A program made the translations under genes and the position numbers. The notes under the pieces are model-generated. The model did not search any database. It saw only the letters and a list, made by a program, of their open reading frames with translations, and was not told the DNA's origin. A stretch of DNA of 64,000 nt from Pseudomonas cremoricolorata DSM 17059 = NBRC 16634 (GTDB lineage: Bacteria > Pseudomonadota > Gammaproteobacteria > Pseudomonadales > Pseudomonadaceae). Positions 30,917 to 40,031 of this stretch are shown one piece after another. The stretch is taken from contig NZ_AUEA01000006.1 in the NCBI RefSeq assembly GCF_000425745.1, positions 352,154 through 416,153 of the forward strand, written 5' to 3'. Each line of letters starts with the position of its first letter. The stretch's first letter is position 1.

Positions 30917-31810
30917 GTGCCCGCTACCGCACTTGTTCGCCTGTTGCTGCTCGCCGCCGTCTGGGGCGCGAGCTTTCTGTTCATGCGCATCATCGCCCCG
31001 CAACTGGGCACAGTGCCCACGGCGTTCTTTCGCGTCGCCATCGCCTGCCTTGGCCTGCTGGCCATCGTTGCCGTCTCAGGTGCAGGTTGGCGCTTCCAAG
31101 GCAAGCTCGGCGCCTGCCTGCTGCTGGGGATGATCAACTCCGGCATTCCGGCCACGCTGTATTCGGTGGCCGCGCAAGTGCTGCCGGCTGGCTATTCGGC
31201 GATCTTCAATGCCACCACGCCGCTGATGGGCGTGCTGATTGGCGCGCTGTTTTTCCAGGAAGCGCTCACCGCGGCCAAGCTGACGGGGATCTTCCTCGGC
31301 CTGCTGGGGGTGGGCATCCTCAGCGGCGCCGGGCCGGTGGCGCTGGATGCAGCGCTGTTGCAAGGCGCCCTGGCGTGCCTGGCGGCCACCACCTGCTATG
31401 GCTTTGCCGGTTACCTGGCGCGGCGCTGGGTCAGCGGCCTGGACAGCCGACTGTCGGCCTTGGGCAGCATGCTCGGCGCCACCCTGCTGCTGGCCCCGGC
31501 ATTCGTCTGGAGCGCTGCCACCCAGCCTCCAGCCAGCTGGGGCGGCTGGCAGGTGTGGTTGTCGCTGCTGGGCCTGGGCCTGGTCTGCACGGCTTTCGCC
31601 TATGTGCTGTATTTCCGCCTGCTGGGCGATATCGGCCCGGTCAAGGCCAGTACCGTGACCTTCATGATTCCGGTATTCGGCGTGCTGTGGGGCGCCTGGC
31701 TGCTGGATGAGCCGCTGTCGCTGGCCCACGCCTATGGCGGCGCGCTGATCGCCGTGGCCTTGTGGCTGGTGCTGCGGCCAAGTGCCGTTCGGCCCGGCAA
31801 GCCGGCATGA
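30917..31810 (+). CDS. EamA-family (DMT) inner-membrane transporter
   Basis: A 297-residue protein with ten hydrophobic segments in two EamA repeats (about residues 1-130 and 145-285). Signatures include LLLAAVWGASFLFMRIIAP at the start and PVFGVLWGAWLLDEPLS near the end. The GTG at 30917 is preferred because CCGGAG lies 6 bases upstream and the preceding in-frame 32 residues lack hydrophobic or conserved character. The substrate is unknown; members export amino acids or metabolites. Its TGA overlaps the next ATG. Confidence 0.85.
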   Translation: MPATALVRLLLLAAVWGASFLFMRIIAPQLGTVPTAFFRVAIACLGLLAIVAVSGAGWRFQGKLGACLLLGMINSGIPATLYSVAAQVLPAGYSAIFNATTPLMGVLIGALFFQEALTAAKLTGIFLGLLGVGILSGAGPVALDAALLQGALACLAATTCYGFAGYLARRWVSGLDSRLSALGSMLGATLLLAPAFVWSAATQPPASWGGWQVWLSLLGLGLVCTAFAYVLYFRLLGDIGPVKASTVTFMIPVFGVLWGAWLLDEPLSLAHAYGGALIAVALWLVLRPSAVRPGKPA

Positions 31811-32286
31811 GCACCGACGACGCTGCCACCTGCGGCGCGCGCAAGATCCTGGTACGCCTGGCGCACGACCACAACGGCTACCCCACCGCTTCGGTCGAGG
31901 GTCTGTGGGCGCAACCGGTCGAGGGTGGCTATCGCATCGACAGCCTGCCCTTCCATGCCTACGACGTGGCGCCGGGCGATATCGTCGAGGTGCGCATCGA
32001 CGGCGAAATGGCCTGGCTGGAGCGCGTACGACACAGCAGCGGCGCCTCGGTGCTGCGGGTGATCGTCAAGGCTGCGGATGAGCTGAACGAGGTGCTCGTC
32101 GCGTTGCAACAGTTCGCCTGCCCTTGCGAGCTGGAGCGCTCGACACGGATGATCGCCGTGCACGTGCCGGCGCAGGTCGGCATCGATGCGCTGCTGTACT
32201 TCCTGCTGGTGCAACGCCAGGCGGGGGTGGTGGATTTCGAGGAGGGGGTGCTGCGGCACAGGTATTCGGCGGGGCTACCGCTGTAG
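31807..32286 (+). CDS. DUF4265-type protein
   Basis: A 159-residue soluble protein of unknown function. The N-terminal half matches the DUF4265 pattern (KILVRLAHDHNGYPTASVEG, then YRIDSLPFHAYDVAPGDIV). The C-terminal half looks like a small alpha/beta domain (MIAVHVPAQVGIDALLYFL). The ATG overlaps the transporter stop as ATGA, suggesting coupled expression. A long hairpin overlaps its stop codon. Confidence 0.7.
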   Translation: MSTDDAATCGARKILVRLAHDHNGYPTASVEGLWAQPVEGGYRIDSLPFHAYDVAPGDIVEVRIDGEMAWLERVRHSSGASVLRVIVKAADELNEVLVALQQFACPCELERSTRMIAVHVPAQVGIDALLYFLLVQRQAGVVDFEEGVLRHRYSAGLPL

Positions 32287-32321
32287 CCGGAGTGATCCTG
32301 GGGCCGACAGCGGTAGCTTTT
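32274..32321 (+). terminator. Long-stem terminator after the DUF4265 gene
   Basis: GCTACCGCTGT (32274-32284) pairs perfectly with ACAGCGGTAGC (32307-32317) and is followed by TTTT. The 22-base loop is unusually large, and the left arm includes the stop codon region. It separates this plus-strand run from the convergent lpxO gene and may stop both. Confidence 0.6.
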
Positions 32322-32333
32322 GAGGCGCTGAAC

Positions 32334-33269
32334 TCAGAACAGCCAGCGATACAGCAGGTACGCCACCAGCACTGCCAGCACCGGGCGCAGGATGCGGTAG
32401 GCCTTGGGGTTGGCGCGCTTGAAGCGTTTGACGTGGGTGCTGAGCTTGTTGCTGAAGCGCTTGCTCCAGGCGTAGGCCTGGTTGATCCCGCCAACGCGTT
32501 CTTCATCGGTATTCTGCGGCGCGGTGGCACGGCCGAGGAAGGCACTGACCTTGCGATTGATGCGGGTCATCAGTGGGCTGGTCAGCGGACGCTCGACGTC
32601 GCAGAACAGAATCACCCGAGTCACCTCGGTTTCGTTCTTCACCCAATGCACGTAGGTTTCGTCGAACATCACGTCTTCGCCGTCGCGCCAGGCATACACC
32701 TGACCGTCGACGTAGATGCGGCAGTCGTCGGAGTTGGGCGTAGACAGCCCCAGGTGATAGCGCAACGAGCCGGCGAACGGATCGCGGTGCGGATTCAGGT
32801 GGCTACCGCCGGGCAGCAGGGCAAACATCGCGCCCTTGACGTTGGGAATGCTGCTGACCAACTCGACGGTGCGCGGGCACAGCGCCTCGGCCGAGGGCAG
32901 TGGCTTGTCGTACCACTTGAGGTAGAAACGCTTCCAGCCCTTCTTGAAGAACGAACCGAAACCGGCGTCGTTGTCTTTCTCGGCGGCGCGGATATAGCCC
33001 TCATCGAACAGGCGCATGGCCTCGACGCGGATTTCCTGCCAGTTGTCCTTCAGCACGTCCAGTTCGGGGAAGCGCTGGCGGTCGAGGTAAGGCTTGGACG
33101 GCACGCCCGAGAACAGGTACATCAGCGCGTTGTACGGAGCGAACAGCGCCGAGTGGTTGACGAACTGGCGCAGTACCGGCAGGCGCGCCTTGCCGCGCAG
33201 GTGCACGAACAGCACGCTGGCGAAGAACACCAGCAGCACACCCGCCTTGGCGATGAAGGAAAACGTCAT
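32334..33269 (-). CDS. lpxO: Lipid A 2-hydroxylase (LpxO-like, Fe(II)/2-oxoglutarate dioxygenase)
   Basis: A 311-residue aspartyl/asparaginyl beta-hydroxylase-family protein that would add a 2-OH to a lipid A secondary acyl chain. A membrane segment at residues 5-23 (IAKAGVLLVFFASVLFVHL) anchors it to the inner membrane, and another lies at the C-terminus (ILRPVLAVLVAYLLYRWLF). The iron site is LNPHRDPFAGSLRYHLGLS (His-x-Asp) with a later His in DETYVHWVKN and Arg in VTRVILFCDVERP. Pseudomonas species carry one or two lpxO genes. A GGAG site precedes the ATG. The gene has its own divergent position beside cysK. Confidence 0.88.
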   Translation of the reverse strand: MTFSFIAKAGVLLVFFASVLFVHLRGKARLPVLRQFVNHSALFAPYNALMYLFSGVPSKPYLDRQRFPELDVLKDNWQEIRVEAMRLFDEGYIRAAEKDNDAGFGSFFKKGWKRFYLKWYDKPLPSAEALCPRTVELVSSIPNVKGAMFALLPGGSHLNPHRDPFAGSLRYHLGLSTPNSDDCRIYVDGQVYAWRDGEDVMFDETYVHWVKNETEVTRVILFCDVERPLTSPLMTRINRKVSAFLGRATAPQNTDEERVGGINQAYAWSKRFSNKLSTHVKRFKRANPKAYRILRPVLAVLVAYLLYRWLF

Positions 33270-33427
33270 GCAACACTCCTTGGAGAGAAAAACCGGCGAT
33301 CGCAGGCAGATCGCGCGACATCATAAACCCATCCGCCCCAGGGAAAAACAACCCAGGGGCGGGCGGTGGTTCGGGAGTGTGCGGTGAAACCGGCGCAGAA
33401 ACGTTGCGGCGGATCAGTCGAGGGTCA

Positions 33428-34402
<975 letters not shown>

Positions 34403-34529
34403 TGCAGGGTCCTTGAGCAGGCGGGTTAGGCGTTCAAGGGTAAGCCTGCCCCGGGGAACCCGTAAAGCCCGTTCGAACTCGCCGCGCGGCAGCACGGTCA
34501 ACCAGCTACCGCACTTGGGAGAGCCCCTG

Positions 34530-35603
34530 ATGAAAGCCCGTTATCGCTGGCCGCTGCTCAGTATCGCCGGCCTGGTCGCGCTGCTGGTGGCCCTGCACCT
34601 GGCCCTGCCCTGGCTGGTGCGCGACTACCTCAACGGCAAACTGGCCGACATGGGCGAGTACCGTGGCGAGATCGCCGATGTCGACCTGGCCTGGTGGCGC
34701 GGCGCCTATAGCATCAACGGCCTGAAGATCGTCAAGACCAGCGGCAAGGTGCCGGTGCCGCTGCTGGAGGCGCCGCTGATCGACCTGTCGGTGAGCTGGC
34801 ATTCGCTGTGGTACGACCAGGCGGTGGTCGCCCAGGTGACCTTCGAGCGGCCGGTGATCAACTTCGTCGACGGTGGCAGCAAGCAGAACTCGCAGTCTGG
34901 CCGCGGCACCGACTGGCGCCAGCAACTGGGCAAGCTGCTGCCCATCACCCTCAACGAAGTGCGCATCCACGACGGCAACGTGCGCTTTCGCAATTTCCAG
35001 TCCAAGCCACCGGTACAACTGCAGGCCACCCAGCTTGAAGCCAGCATCCATAACCTGACCAACGTACGCGACCAAGAGGGCCGCCGCGACGCCAGCTTCG
35101 AGGCCAAGGCGCGCCTGTTCGGCGATGCCAAGGTCGAGAGCAGCGCCACCTTCGACCCGTTCAGCGACTTCGACGACTTCCAGTTCCGCCTGCGCGCCAG
35201 CGACATCACCCTGCGCCAGCTCAATGATTTCGCCAGCGCCTACGGCAAGTTCGATTTCAACGCCGGCACGGGGGATGTGGTGATCGAGGCCCAGGCCGAA
35301 AACGGTCGCCTCAATGGCTATATCAAGCCGCTGCTGCGCGACGTCGAGGTGTTCGACTGGCAGCAGGACGTCGAGAACCAGAACAAGGGCTTTTTCCGCT
35401 CGGTCTGGGAAGCCTTGGTCGGCGCTGGGCAGACCGTGCTGAAGAACCAGCCGAAGAACCAGTTCGCCACCCGCGTCGAATTGCGCGGCAGCGTGCATCA
35501 GCAGGACATCAGCGCCTTCGAGGCCTTCCTGCAGATTCTGCGCAACGGCTTCGTGCAAGCGTTCAGCGCCCGCTATGAACAACCCAAGCCCGATGCCGAG
35601 TGA
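34530..35603 (+). CDS. DUF748 (AsmA-like) envelope protein
   Basis: A 357-residue protein with an N-terminal membrane anchor ([20 protein letters not shown], residues 8-27) and a long periplasmic beta-rich region. It matches the DUF748/AsmA-like pattern: [40 protein letters not shown], and [11 protein letters not shown]. AsmA-like proteins are linked to lipid movement or outer-membrane assembly, but this family is not characterised. The ATG at 34530 follows TGGGAGAG. It is divergent from cysK and 72 bp before the MoxR gene. Confidence 0.75.
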   Translation: MKARYRWPLLSIAGLVALLVALHLALPWLVRDYLNGKLADMGEYRGEIADVDLAWWRGAYSINGLKIVKTSGKVPVPLLEAPLIDLSVSWHSLWYDQAVVAQVTFERPVINFVDGGSKQNSQSGRGTDWRQQLGKLLPITLNEVRIHDGNVRFRNFQSKPPVQLQATQLEASIHNLTNVRDQEGRRDASFEAKARLFGDAKVESSATFDPFSDFDDFQFRLRASDITLRQLNDFASAYGKFDFNAGTGDVVIEAQAENGRLNGYIKPLLRDVEVFDWQQDVENQNKGFFRSVWEALVGAGQTVLKNQPKNQFATRVELRGSVHQQDISAFEAFLQILRNGFVQAFSARYEQPKPDAE

Positions 35604-35675
35604 CGCGCGTTTTCACGCCCGGCAACGGCGGTTATAGTCGCGGGCACCTTATTTGAAGCTTCTGAGGACCGCTGG

Positions 35676-36521
<846 letters not shown>

Positions 36522-36532
36522 GGAGCCTGGCC

Positions 36533-37711
36533 ATGCTGCTCAACCTGTTCACCGAACTGCGCGCGGCCAAGGTGCCGGTATCGCTGCGCGAGTTGCTCGA
36601 CCTGCATGCGGCGCTGGAGCAGCACGTGGTGTTCGCCGACATGCAGCAGTTCTACTTCCTCGCCCGCGCCATCCTGGTCAAGGACGAGCGGCATTTCGAC
36701 AAGTTCGACCGCGCCTTTGCCGCCTATTTCGACGGCCTGCAAGACCTCGACCAGCACCTCGAAGCGTTGATTCCCGAAGAGTGGCTGCGCAAGGAGTTCG
36801 AGCGCTCGCTGAGCGCCGAAGAGCGCGCGCAGATTCAGTCGCTGGGCGGTCTGGACAAGCTCATAGAGGCGTTCAAGCAGCGCCTGGCCGAGCAGAAGGA
36901 ACGCCATGCCGGCGGCAACAAGTGGATAGGCACCGGTGGCACCAGCCCGTTCGGCTCGGGTGGCCACAACCCCGAAGGCATTCGCGTCGGCGATGCCGGC
37001 GAACGCCAGGGCAAGGCGGTGAAAGTGTGGGAACAGCGCGAGTACCGCAACCTCGATGACCAGGTCGAGCTGGGCACGCGCAACATCAAACTGGCCCTGC
37101 GCCGCCTGCGCAAGTTCGCCCGCCAGGGCGCGGCGGACGAGTTCGATATCGCCGGCACCATCGATCAGACGGCCCGCGATGCCGGCCTGCTCAACATCCA
37201 GATGCGCCCCGAGCGGCGCAACGCGGTCAAGCTGCTGTTGCTGTTCGACATCGGCGGCTCGATGGACGCCCACGTGAAGGTGTGCGAAGAGCTGTTCTCG
37301 GCGTGTCGCAGCGAGTTCAAGCACCTGGAGTATTACTACTTCCACAACTTCATCTATGAAACGGTATGGAAGAACAACCTGCGTCGCAACAGCGAGCGCA
37401 TGGCGACCTTCGACCTGCTGCACAAATACGGCGACGACTACAGCGTGATCTTCGTCGGTGATGCCGCCATGGCGCCCTACGAAATCACCCAGCCGGGCGG
37501 CAGCGTCGAGCACTGGAACGAGGAAGCCGGCGCTGTGTGGATGCAGCGGCTGCTGGAAAAATTCAGCAAGGTCATCTGGATCAACCCGTATCCGCTGCGC
37601 GCCTGGGACTACACCGCCTCGACCCAGCTGGTGCGCGAGCTGATCGGCGAGCGAATGTTCCCGATGACCTTGCAAGGCCTGGAAGACGGCATGAAGTACC
37701 TGGCCAAGTGA
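36533..37711 (+). CDS. VWA/CoxE-like partner of the MoxR ATPase
   Basis: A 392-residue protein whose C-terminal half is a von Willebrand A-like domain, with a charged N-terminal helical region and a Gly-rich linker near residue 125-160. The MIDAS-type motif reads LLLLFDIGGSMDAH, with Asp239, Gly241 and Ser243, so the usual first Ser of DxSxS is Gly. Later parts are YYYFHNFIYETVW and VIFVGDAAMAPYE. AGGAGC lies 6 bases before the ATG, and it overlaps functionally with moxR. This pairing resembles CoxD/CoxE. The partner substrate is not known. Confidence 0.8.
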   Translation: MLLNLFTELRAAKVPVSLRELLDLHAALEQHVVFADMQQFYFLARAILVKDERHFDKFDRAFAAYFDGLQDLDQHLEALIPEEWLRKEFERSLSAEERAQIQSLGGLDKLIEAFKQRLAEQKERHAGGNKWIGTGGTSPFGSGGHNPEGIRVGDAGERQGKAVKVWEQREYRNLDDQVELGTRNIKLALRRLRKFARQGAADEFDIAGTIDQTARDAGLLNIQMRPERRNAVKLLLLFDIGGSMDAHVKVCEELFSACRSEFKHLEYYYFHNFIYETVWKNNLRRNSERMATFDLLHKYGDDYSVIFVGDAAMAPYEITQPGGSVEHWNEEAGAVWMQRLLEKFSKVIWINPYPLRAWDYTASTQLVRELIGERMFPMTLQGLEDGMKYLAK

Positions 37712-37756
37712 GAAAGGCCCTGCCCGTCCCAGCACAGGCTCAGCCGTACAGGCCGC

Positions 37757-38281
37757 TCACTGCGCCGCTTTCAATGCCTCCAGCGCAGGCTCGGCAGCGA
37801 TGCCGACGTGCGCAGCCAGTTCCAGCACCCGCGGCAGGTCGTTTTGACCGACGATGATCATCTGCAGCGGGTCGTCCAGCAGCTGGCTGAAGTTGATCAG
37901 CACGTAACCACCGGCCTCCTTGTTCAAGGCAGCCATCTGCACCTGGATGCGGTTCAGTGCCGTCAGCGCTTCGGTGCGCTGCAATTGCTTGGGCTTGAGG
38001 TTGAAACCGATGCTGGGGTCGAACGACGCGCTGATGACTTCGAACAACTGCGGGTAGCTTTCGGCCTGGAACAGCACGGTATCGGGCAAGCTGCCGACCA
38101 CGACCCACTCGCCCAAGGGGATGGGGAAGCTGTCGTCGTAGTTGATATCAGGGTTGGCAGCGAGGAACGCGGCCGGGTCTGCATAGGCCTGGGCCGCTTC
38201 CTCGGCGATACGCTCGATGTCGGCCTCGGGCATGCAGCCTGCGCCGATGAGGCTGATGAGTTCGCGCAGTGAATCTTTCAT
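37757..38281 (-). CDS. Uncharacterised acidic protein of 174 residues
   Basis: I do not recognise a family. The protein is soluble, acidic and leucine-rich, with no signal or membrane segment. The middle (PIPLGEWVVVGSLPDTVLFQ) looks beta-rich, and the C-terminal half has QLQRTEALTALNRIQVQMAAL in a helix. The ATG has no strong ribosome site (CAGGCCCCTCCC). An 8-bp hairpin at 38293-38313 lies just upstream and might mask translation. It follows the ankyrin gene on the same strand, 51 bp downstream. Confidence 0.6.
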   Translation of the reverse strand: MKDSLRELISLIGAGCMPEADIERIAEEAAQAYADPAAFLAANPDINYDDSFPIPLGEWVVVGSLPDTVLFQAESYPQLFEVISASFDPSIGFNLKPKQLQRTEALTALNRIQVQMAALNKEAGGYVLINFSQLLDDPLQMIIVGQNDLPRVLELAAHVGIAAEPALEALKAAQ

Positions 38282-38292
38282 GGGAGGGGCCT

Positions 38293-38313
38293 GGCACCTT
38301 GGAAAAAGGTGCC
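38293..38313. terminator. Hairpin between the ankyrin gene and the uncharacterised gene
   Basis: GGCACCTT and AAGGTGCC form a perfect 8-bp stem with a GGAAA loop (on the minus strand, TTTCC). No T-run follows. It may be a weak terminator of the ankyrin gene or a leader structure near the start at 38281. Confidence 0.45.
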
Positions 38314-38332
38314 AAGGATACCCCCCGGGCGG

Positions 38333-38854
38333 TCAGCCAGCCAGCGCTTGCAGACGCTCGACCGCTTCCACCGCGCCCATGGTCTGCGCCGCCACCAGTG
38401 CCGTGGCGCCGCGAGCGTCGCGGTGCGTGGGGTCGGCACCTTCGGCCAGCAGGTACTCGAGAATTTCGCCGCGGTTGAACATGGCCGCAAGCATCAGCGC
38501 GGTACGGCCATCCTGCGCAGCGGCATCGACCGGCACGCCGTTCTCGACCAGCAGACGAATCATTGGCAGATCGCCCTTGAATGCCGCACCGGCGATGGGT
38601 AGCTGGTTGTTGTCGTTGGCGATCAGCGGGTCTGCACCATGGCGCAGCAGCACCTGCACCGCCTCGAAATGCCCGTGATAGCTCGCCAGCATCAGCAACG
38701 TGTCGCCCTTGCCATTGCGCAGGTCGACCGGCAGACCGCTGCTGATCAGGCGATCGAGCATCTGCGCGTCGCCCGCGCGAGCGCAGTCGAAAACTTGTGC
38801 GGCGAAGGCGGCGGTTTCTTCATCGGTCATGGCAGCGGGGGCAGCGTCTTGCAT
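38333..38854 (-). CDS. Ankyrin-repeat protein (AnkB-like)
   Basis: A 173-residue protein with about four ankyrin repeats from residue 40 on, for example GDTLLMLASYHGHFEAVQVL and GRTALMLAAMFNRGEILEYL. It starts with an acidic N-terminus (MQDAAPAAMTDEETAAFAAQ) and has no clear signal peptide. The start at 38854 has AGGAGG 6 bases upstream; a longer in-frame extension is rejected. Related Pseudomonas AnkB proteins sit next to catalase genes and affect oxidative-stress resistance, but no catalase is present here. The binding partner is unknown. Confidence 0.8.
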   Translation of the reverse strand: MQDAAPAAMTDEETAAFAAQVFDCARAGDAQMLDRLISSGLPVDLRNGKGDTLLMLASYHGHFEAVQVLLRHGADPLIANDNNQLPIAGAAFKGDLPMIRLLVENGVPVDAAAQDGRTALMLAAMFNRGEILEYLLAEGADPTHRDARGATALVAAQTMGAVEAVERLQALAG

Positions 38855-39000
38855 GGTGAACCTCCTGGCAGAATGTGAGCCCAATGATGTGTGAGGCTGC
38901 ACGGCGCGGGCAAAGGTTCCGAATCTATCGTCGCGACAGAGTCAGGCTATTTGTCTGCCTGGCTACGCGTGCTGTCGATCAGCGCGGGAAAGGCTGGCAT

Positions 39001-39026
39001 TGCAAAATGCACTGTGCAAAATGCAC
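39001..39026 (+). promoter_or_regulatory. Tandem palindromic repeats, candidate activator site
   Basis: The 12-mer TGCAAAATGCAC occurs twice, at 39001-39012 and 39015-39026. Each contains TGCA-AAA-TGCA, and the second extends to GTGCA-AAA-TGCAC. The pair lies about 85-110 bp upstream of the sigma-54 box, the usual distance for an enhancer-binding activator. The regulator is unknown. Confidence 0.45.
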
Positions 39027-39108
39027 GACCTTGCAGGCTGCATGGAAGCACTTCTGCAAAAACATCATAACTAACTGATTTAAAAGGTTTTTATCTAAAT
39101 CAAAATGC

Positions 39109-39124
39109 TGGCACAGTCGCTGCA
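39109..39124 (+). promoter_or_regulatory. Sigma-54 (RpoN) promoter candidate for the DUF3509 gene
   Basis: TGGCACAGTCGCTGCA matches TGGCACGRNNNTTGCW at all but two of the defined positions. The invariant GG (39110-39111) and GC (39122-39123) are separated by exactly 10 bases. Transcription should start near 39135, leaving a 35-base leader before the ATG at 39170. AT-rich DNA lies between this box and the upstream palindromes, where IHF could bend the DNA. Confidence 0.6.
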
Positions 39125-39169
39125 ACTACTGAACATAGAATCTTCGACCATTCCCGTTCAGGAGTTGAC

Positions 39170-39442
39170 ATGGACCTTATCCAACAGAAATTCACCTCGA
39201 TTTTCCCGGCTTTCCAAGTCAATACCCAGCCTCGCCCTGACGGAGGCGTTCTGCTGACCCTGCGCGCCACCGATGGCAAAGTCAGCCGCCGTGTGCTGTC
39301 TTACGGCCAACTGCACAGCGCCGAGCAGCTGTCCTGGGCGATCAGCGCCATCCGCCGTGACCTGGCCGAACAAGCCAGCGAACTGCCAGTGATTTCCATG
39401 CTGCAGAGCCAACAGCGCTTCGCCCTGCCAACCTACCGCTGA
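39170..39442 (+). CDS. DUF3509 protein
   Basis: A 90-residue soluble protein starting MDLIQQKFTSIFPAFQVNTQ, with LLTLRATDGKVSRRVLSYGQ and a helical AEQLSWAISAIRRDLAEQA. It matches DUF3509, a small family seen mainly in Pseudomonas, of unknown function. CAGGAG precedes the ATG by 8 bases. A sigma-54 promoter candidate and tandem palindromes lie directly upstream, so it may be induced by a nitrogen, carbon or motility-type regulator. No operon partner follows; a convergent hairpin separates it from the next gene. Confidence 0.85.
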   Translation: MDLIQQKFTSIFPAFQVNTQPRPDGGVLLTLRATDGKVSRRVLSYGQLHSAEQLSWAISAIRRDLAEQASELPVISMLQSQQRFALPTYR

Positions 39443-39467
39443 TCGCTGCACGCAGCACCGCGCCAAC

Positions 39468-39489
39468 AGGGGCCATGACTATGGCCCCT
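39468..39489. terminator. Shared hairpin between convergent genes
   Basis: AGGGGCCAT and ATGGCCCCT form a perfect 9-bp stem with a GACT loop between the DUF3509 stop (39442) and the convergent dioxygenase-like stop (39498). There is no T-run on either side, so it may act as a bidirectional weak terminator. Confidence 0.55.
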
Positions 39490-39497
39490 CGAATCGC

Positions 39498-40031
39498 TCA
39501 GAGTTCATCCATCCCCGGAAATGCCTTCGCCGTCGAAGCCTCTTCGAATACCGGCAACCCCCCTTCTTCTGCCAGCAACCTCAGCGCCAGGCAAAACGGC
39601 CGATCGCCTAGACTCAGCCAGCGCCCCGCACCTTGTGGTACCCGCAGTACATCGCCCTTCTCGCTCAGCAGCGCGCAGACCCAGTCGCCGCAACGCACGC
39701 TCACCTGTGCCCGCCCGCTGACTACGACGAACACTTCATCACATCCATAGCTGTGCTCGTCCGCCAGCCACAGATTGCTGTCGCTGTCGCCATCGACGTC
39801 GATCACGCTGACGGCCTGACAGCGCTGCTCGTCCAGCCATTGCCCTACGCGTTCACCCAGCGCTTGCAAGGCCGCCTCAGCCCCGGCGCCGGGCCGCGGC
39901 GGTGAGGCGATTTCGCTGCGGCTGTAGCCCAGGCCATGCTCGGCCAGGGTGGAGCGGATGTCGTCGCTGTGGGTCAGCACCTTGTAGGGCTGTTGCACAT
40001 CGCTGTAGTGAAAGACGCTGAGAATGCTCAT
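39498..40031 (-). CDS. Acireductone dioxygenase-like cupin lacking two metal ligands
   Basis: A 177-residue cupin resembling acireductone dioxygenase (MtnD): SVFHYSDVQQPYKVLTHSDD at the start, then LADEHSYGCDEVFVVVSG and RVPQGAGRWLSLGDRPFCLA. In MtnD the Fe/Ni ligands are His-x-His, Glu and His. Here only His93 and Glu99 remain; the second His is Tyr95 and the last is Arg137. Dioxygenase activity in the usual form is therefore unlikely. The start overlaps the stop of the MFS transporter as ATGA, so the pair is coupled. No mtnB or mtnC is adjacent. It may bind rather than oxidise a ligand. Confidence 0.75.
   Translation of the reverse strand: MSILSVFHYSDVQQPYKVLTHSDDIRSTLAEHGLGYSRSEIASPPRPGAGAEAALQALGERVGQWLDEQRCQAVSVIDVDGDSDSNLWLADEHSYGCDEVFVVVSGRAQVSVRCGDWVCALLSEKGDVLRVPQGAGRWLSLGDRPFCLALRLLAEEGGLPVFEEASTAKAFPGMDEL

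Larger units (their letters stand above)
38855..39169. other. Non-coding region upstream of the DUF3509 gene
   Basis: Three hundred fifteen bases without a supported gene. It is AT-rich from about 39040 to 39110. It contains tandem TGCA-type palindromes at 39001-39026 and a sigma-54 promoter candidate at 39109-39124, both listed separately. TGCA occurs at least seven times between 39001 and 39060. A 67-codon open frame on the plus strand (38875-39078) has no ribosome site and was not accepted. Confidence 0.6.

Noticed and set aside
38875..39078. 67-codon plus-strand frame before DUF3509
   Set aside because: No ribosome site and no recognisable protein features; it covers the tandem TGCA repeats, which fit a regulatory region better.
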